Shown piece after piece: positions 62,666 to 62,740 of a DNA stretch of 62,740 nt. Position 1 is the stretch's first letter, and each line of letters starts with the position of its first letter. Origin of the DNA: JBJKRF01 sp046704785 (GTDB lineage Bacteria > Chloroflexota > Anaerolineae > Anaerolineales > Villigracilaceae); the NCBI GenBank assembly GCA_046704785.1, contig JBJKRF010000034.1:1-62740 (forward strand), in the 5' to 3' direction. The position numbers and the translations under genes were made by a program. The notes beneath the pieces are model-generated. The model ran no database searches. It was not told the origin of the DNA and saw only the letters and a list, made by a program, of their open reading frames with translations.

Positions 62666-62740
62666 ATAATGGCGAAAGGAGTGCCACCGGTGAGAGCTGC
62701 AGTGTCAATGAGCGATTTCAAGGCCACATAACCTTGTGCG
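62666..62740. other. Right edge with no supported gene
   Basis: The last 75 bases contain GGCGAAAGGAGTGCC followed by no open frame of useful length. They could belong to the inserted sequence that broke the TIR gene. No inverted repeat was recognised. Confidence 0.4.

Overview
The window reads as a chromosomal stretch of a moderately GC-rich bacterium, most likely a member of the Chloroflexota (Anaerolineae-like). This is inferred from gene content and style: a methylmalonyl-CoA mutase catalytic subunit without its B12 domain, a valS gene behind a T-box leader, a DUF951-type small protein, many GT-C-like membrane proteins, and interspersed palindromic repeats. No rRNA or tRNA genes and no CRISPR array were seen. 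Both window ends look odd. The left 160 bases are extremely G-rich, and the right end carries a broken TIR-domain gene.

Layout. (1) About 1-2,760 is an AT-rich accessory island. It holds an EcoRV-like restriction-modification system, with an intact D12-class adenine methyltransferase and an endonuclease gene broken by a frameshift, and a YefM/YoeB toxin-antitoxin pair with a TGTACA operator. (2) About 2,754-33,571, almost all on the minus strand, is a very large surface-polysaccharide cluster. It contains sugar-nucleotide enzymes (GDP-mannose dehydratase, GDP-fucose synthase-like, UDP-GlcNAc dehydrogenase-like, UDP-glucuronate epimerase-like, another epimerase), GT2 and GT4 glycosyltransferases, and six large GT-C-like membrane proteins. 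It also has two flippase-like UPF0104 proteins, a Wzx-type flippase, a Wzm/Wzt ABC exporter, two methyltransferases, an HPr-kinase-like protein and a winged-helix regulator. The regulator and gmd share a palindromic operator that overlaps their -10 boxes. An AT-rich insert (6,170-7,190) inside the cluster holds a 21-bp tandem repeat and a HEPN-like gene. (3) About 33,650-42,516 carries housekeeping genes: tsaE-tsaB-rimI-udg in one overlapping operon, two divergent MscS channels, a diacylglycerol glycosyltransferase-like gene, DUF951, a phosphoribosyltransferase, a deoxynucleoside kinase, a cupin and a DsbA-like thiol oxidoreductase. (4) About 42,570-53,220 carries rnz, pfkA, methylmalonyl-CoA mutase, an isonitrile-hydratase-like protein, a MaoC/CitE pair that looks like itaconyl/citramalyl-CoA metabolism, a DMT transporter, a third MscS and an rRNA m5C methyltransferase. 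Two copies of a 92-bp miniature inverted-repeat element lie here. (5) About 53,230-62,740 carries an AT-rich orphan gene, a dienelactone hydrolase, an ECF sigma/anti-sigma/membrane operon divergent from an Nbr1-like/CAP lipoprotein, valS with a complete T-box leader, an FHA-GAF-cyclase and the TIR fragment.

How the genes work together. The polysaccharide cluster could make GDP-L-fucose and uronic or amino-uronic nucleotide sugars, assemble them on lipid carriers, and export the product by a flippase and/or an ABC route. The winged-helix regulator probably controls its own transcription and that of gmd. The most unusual observations are a palindromic repeat read in frame inside the capsule-type gene, the shared operator, a family-4 uracil-DNA glycosylase ending in a sliding-clamp-like motif, a 92-bp element supplying the last base of a stop codon, and two predicted leaderless promoters.
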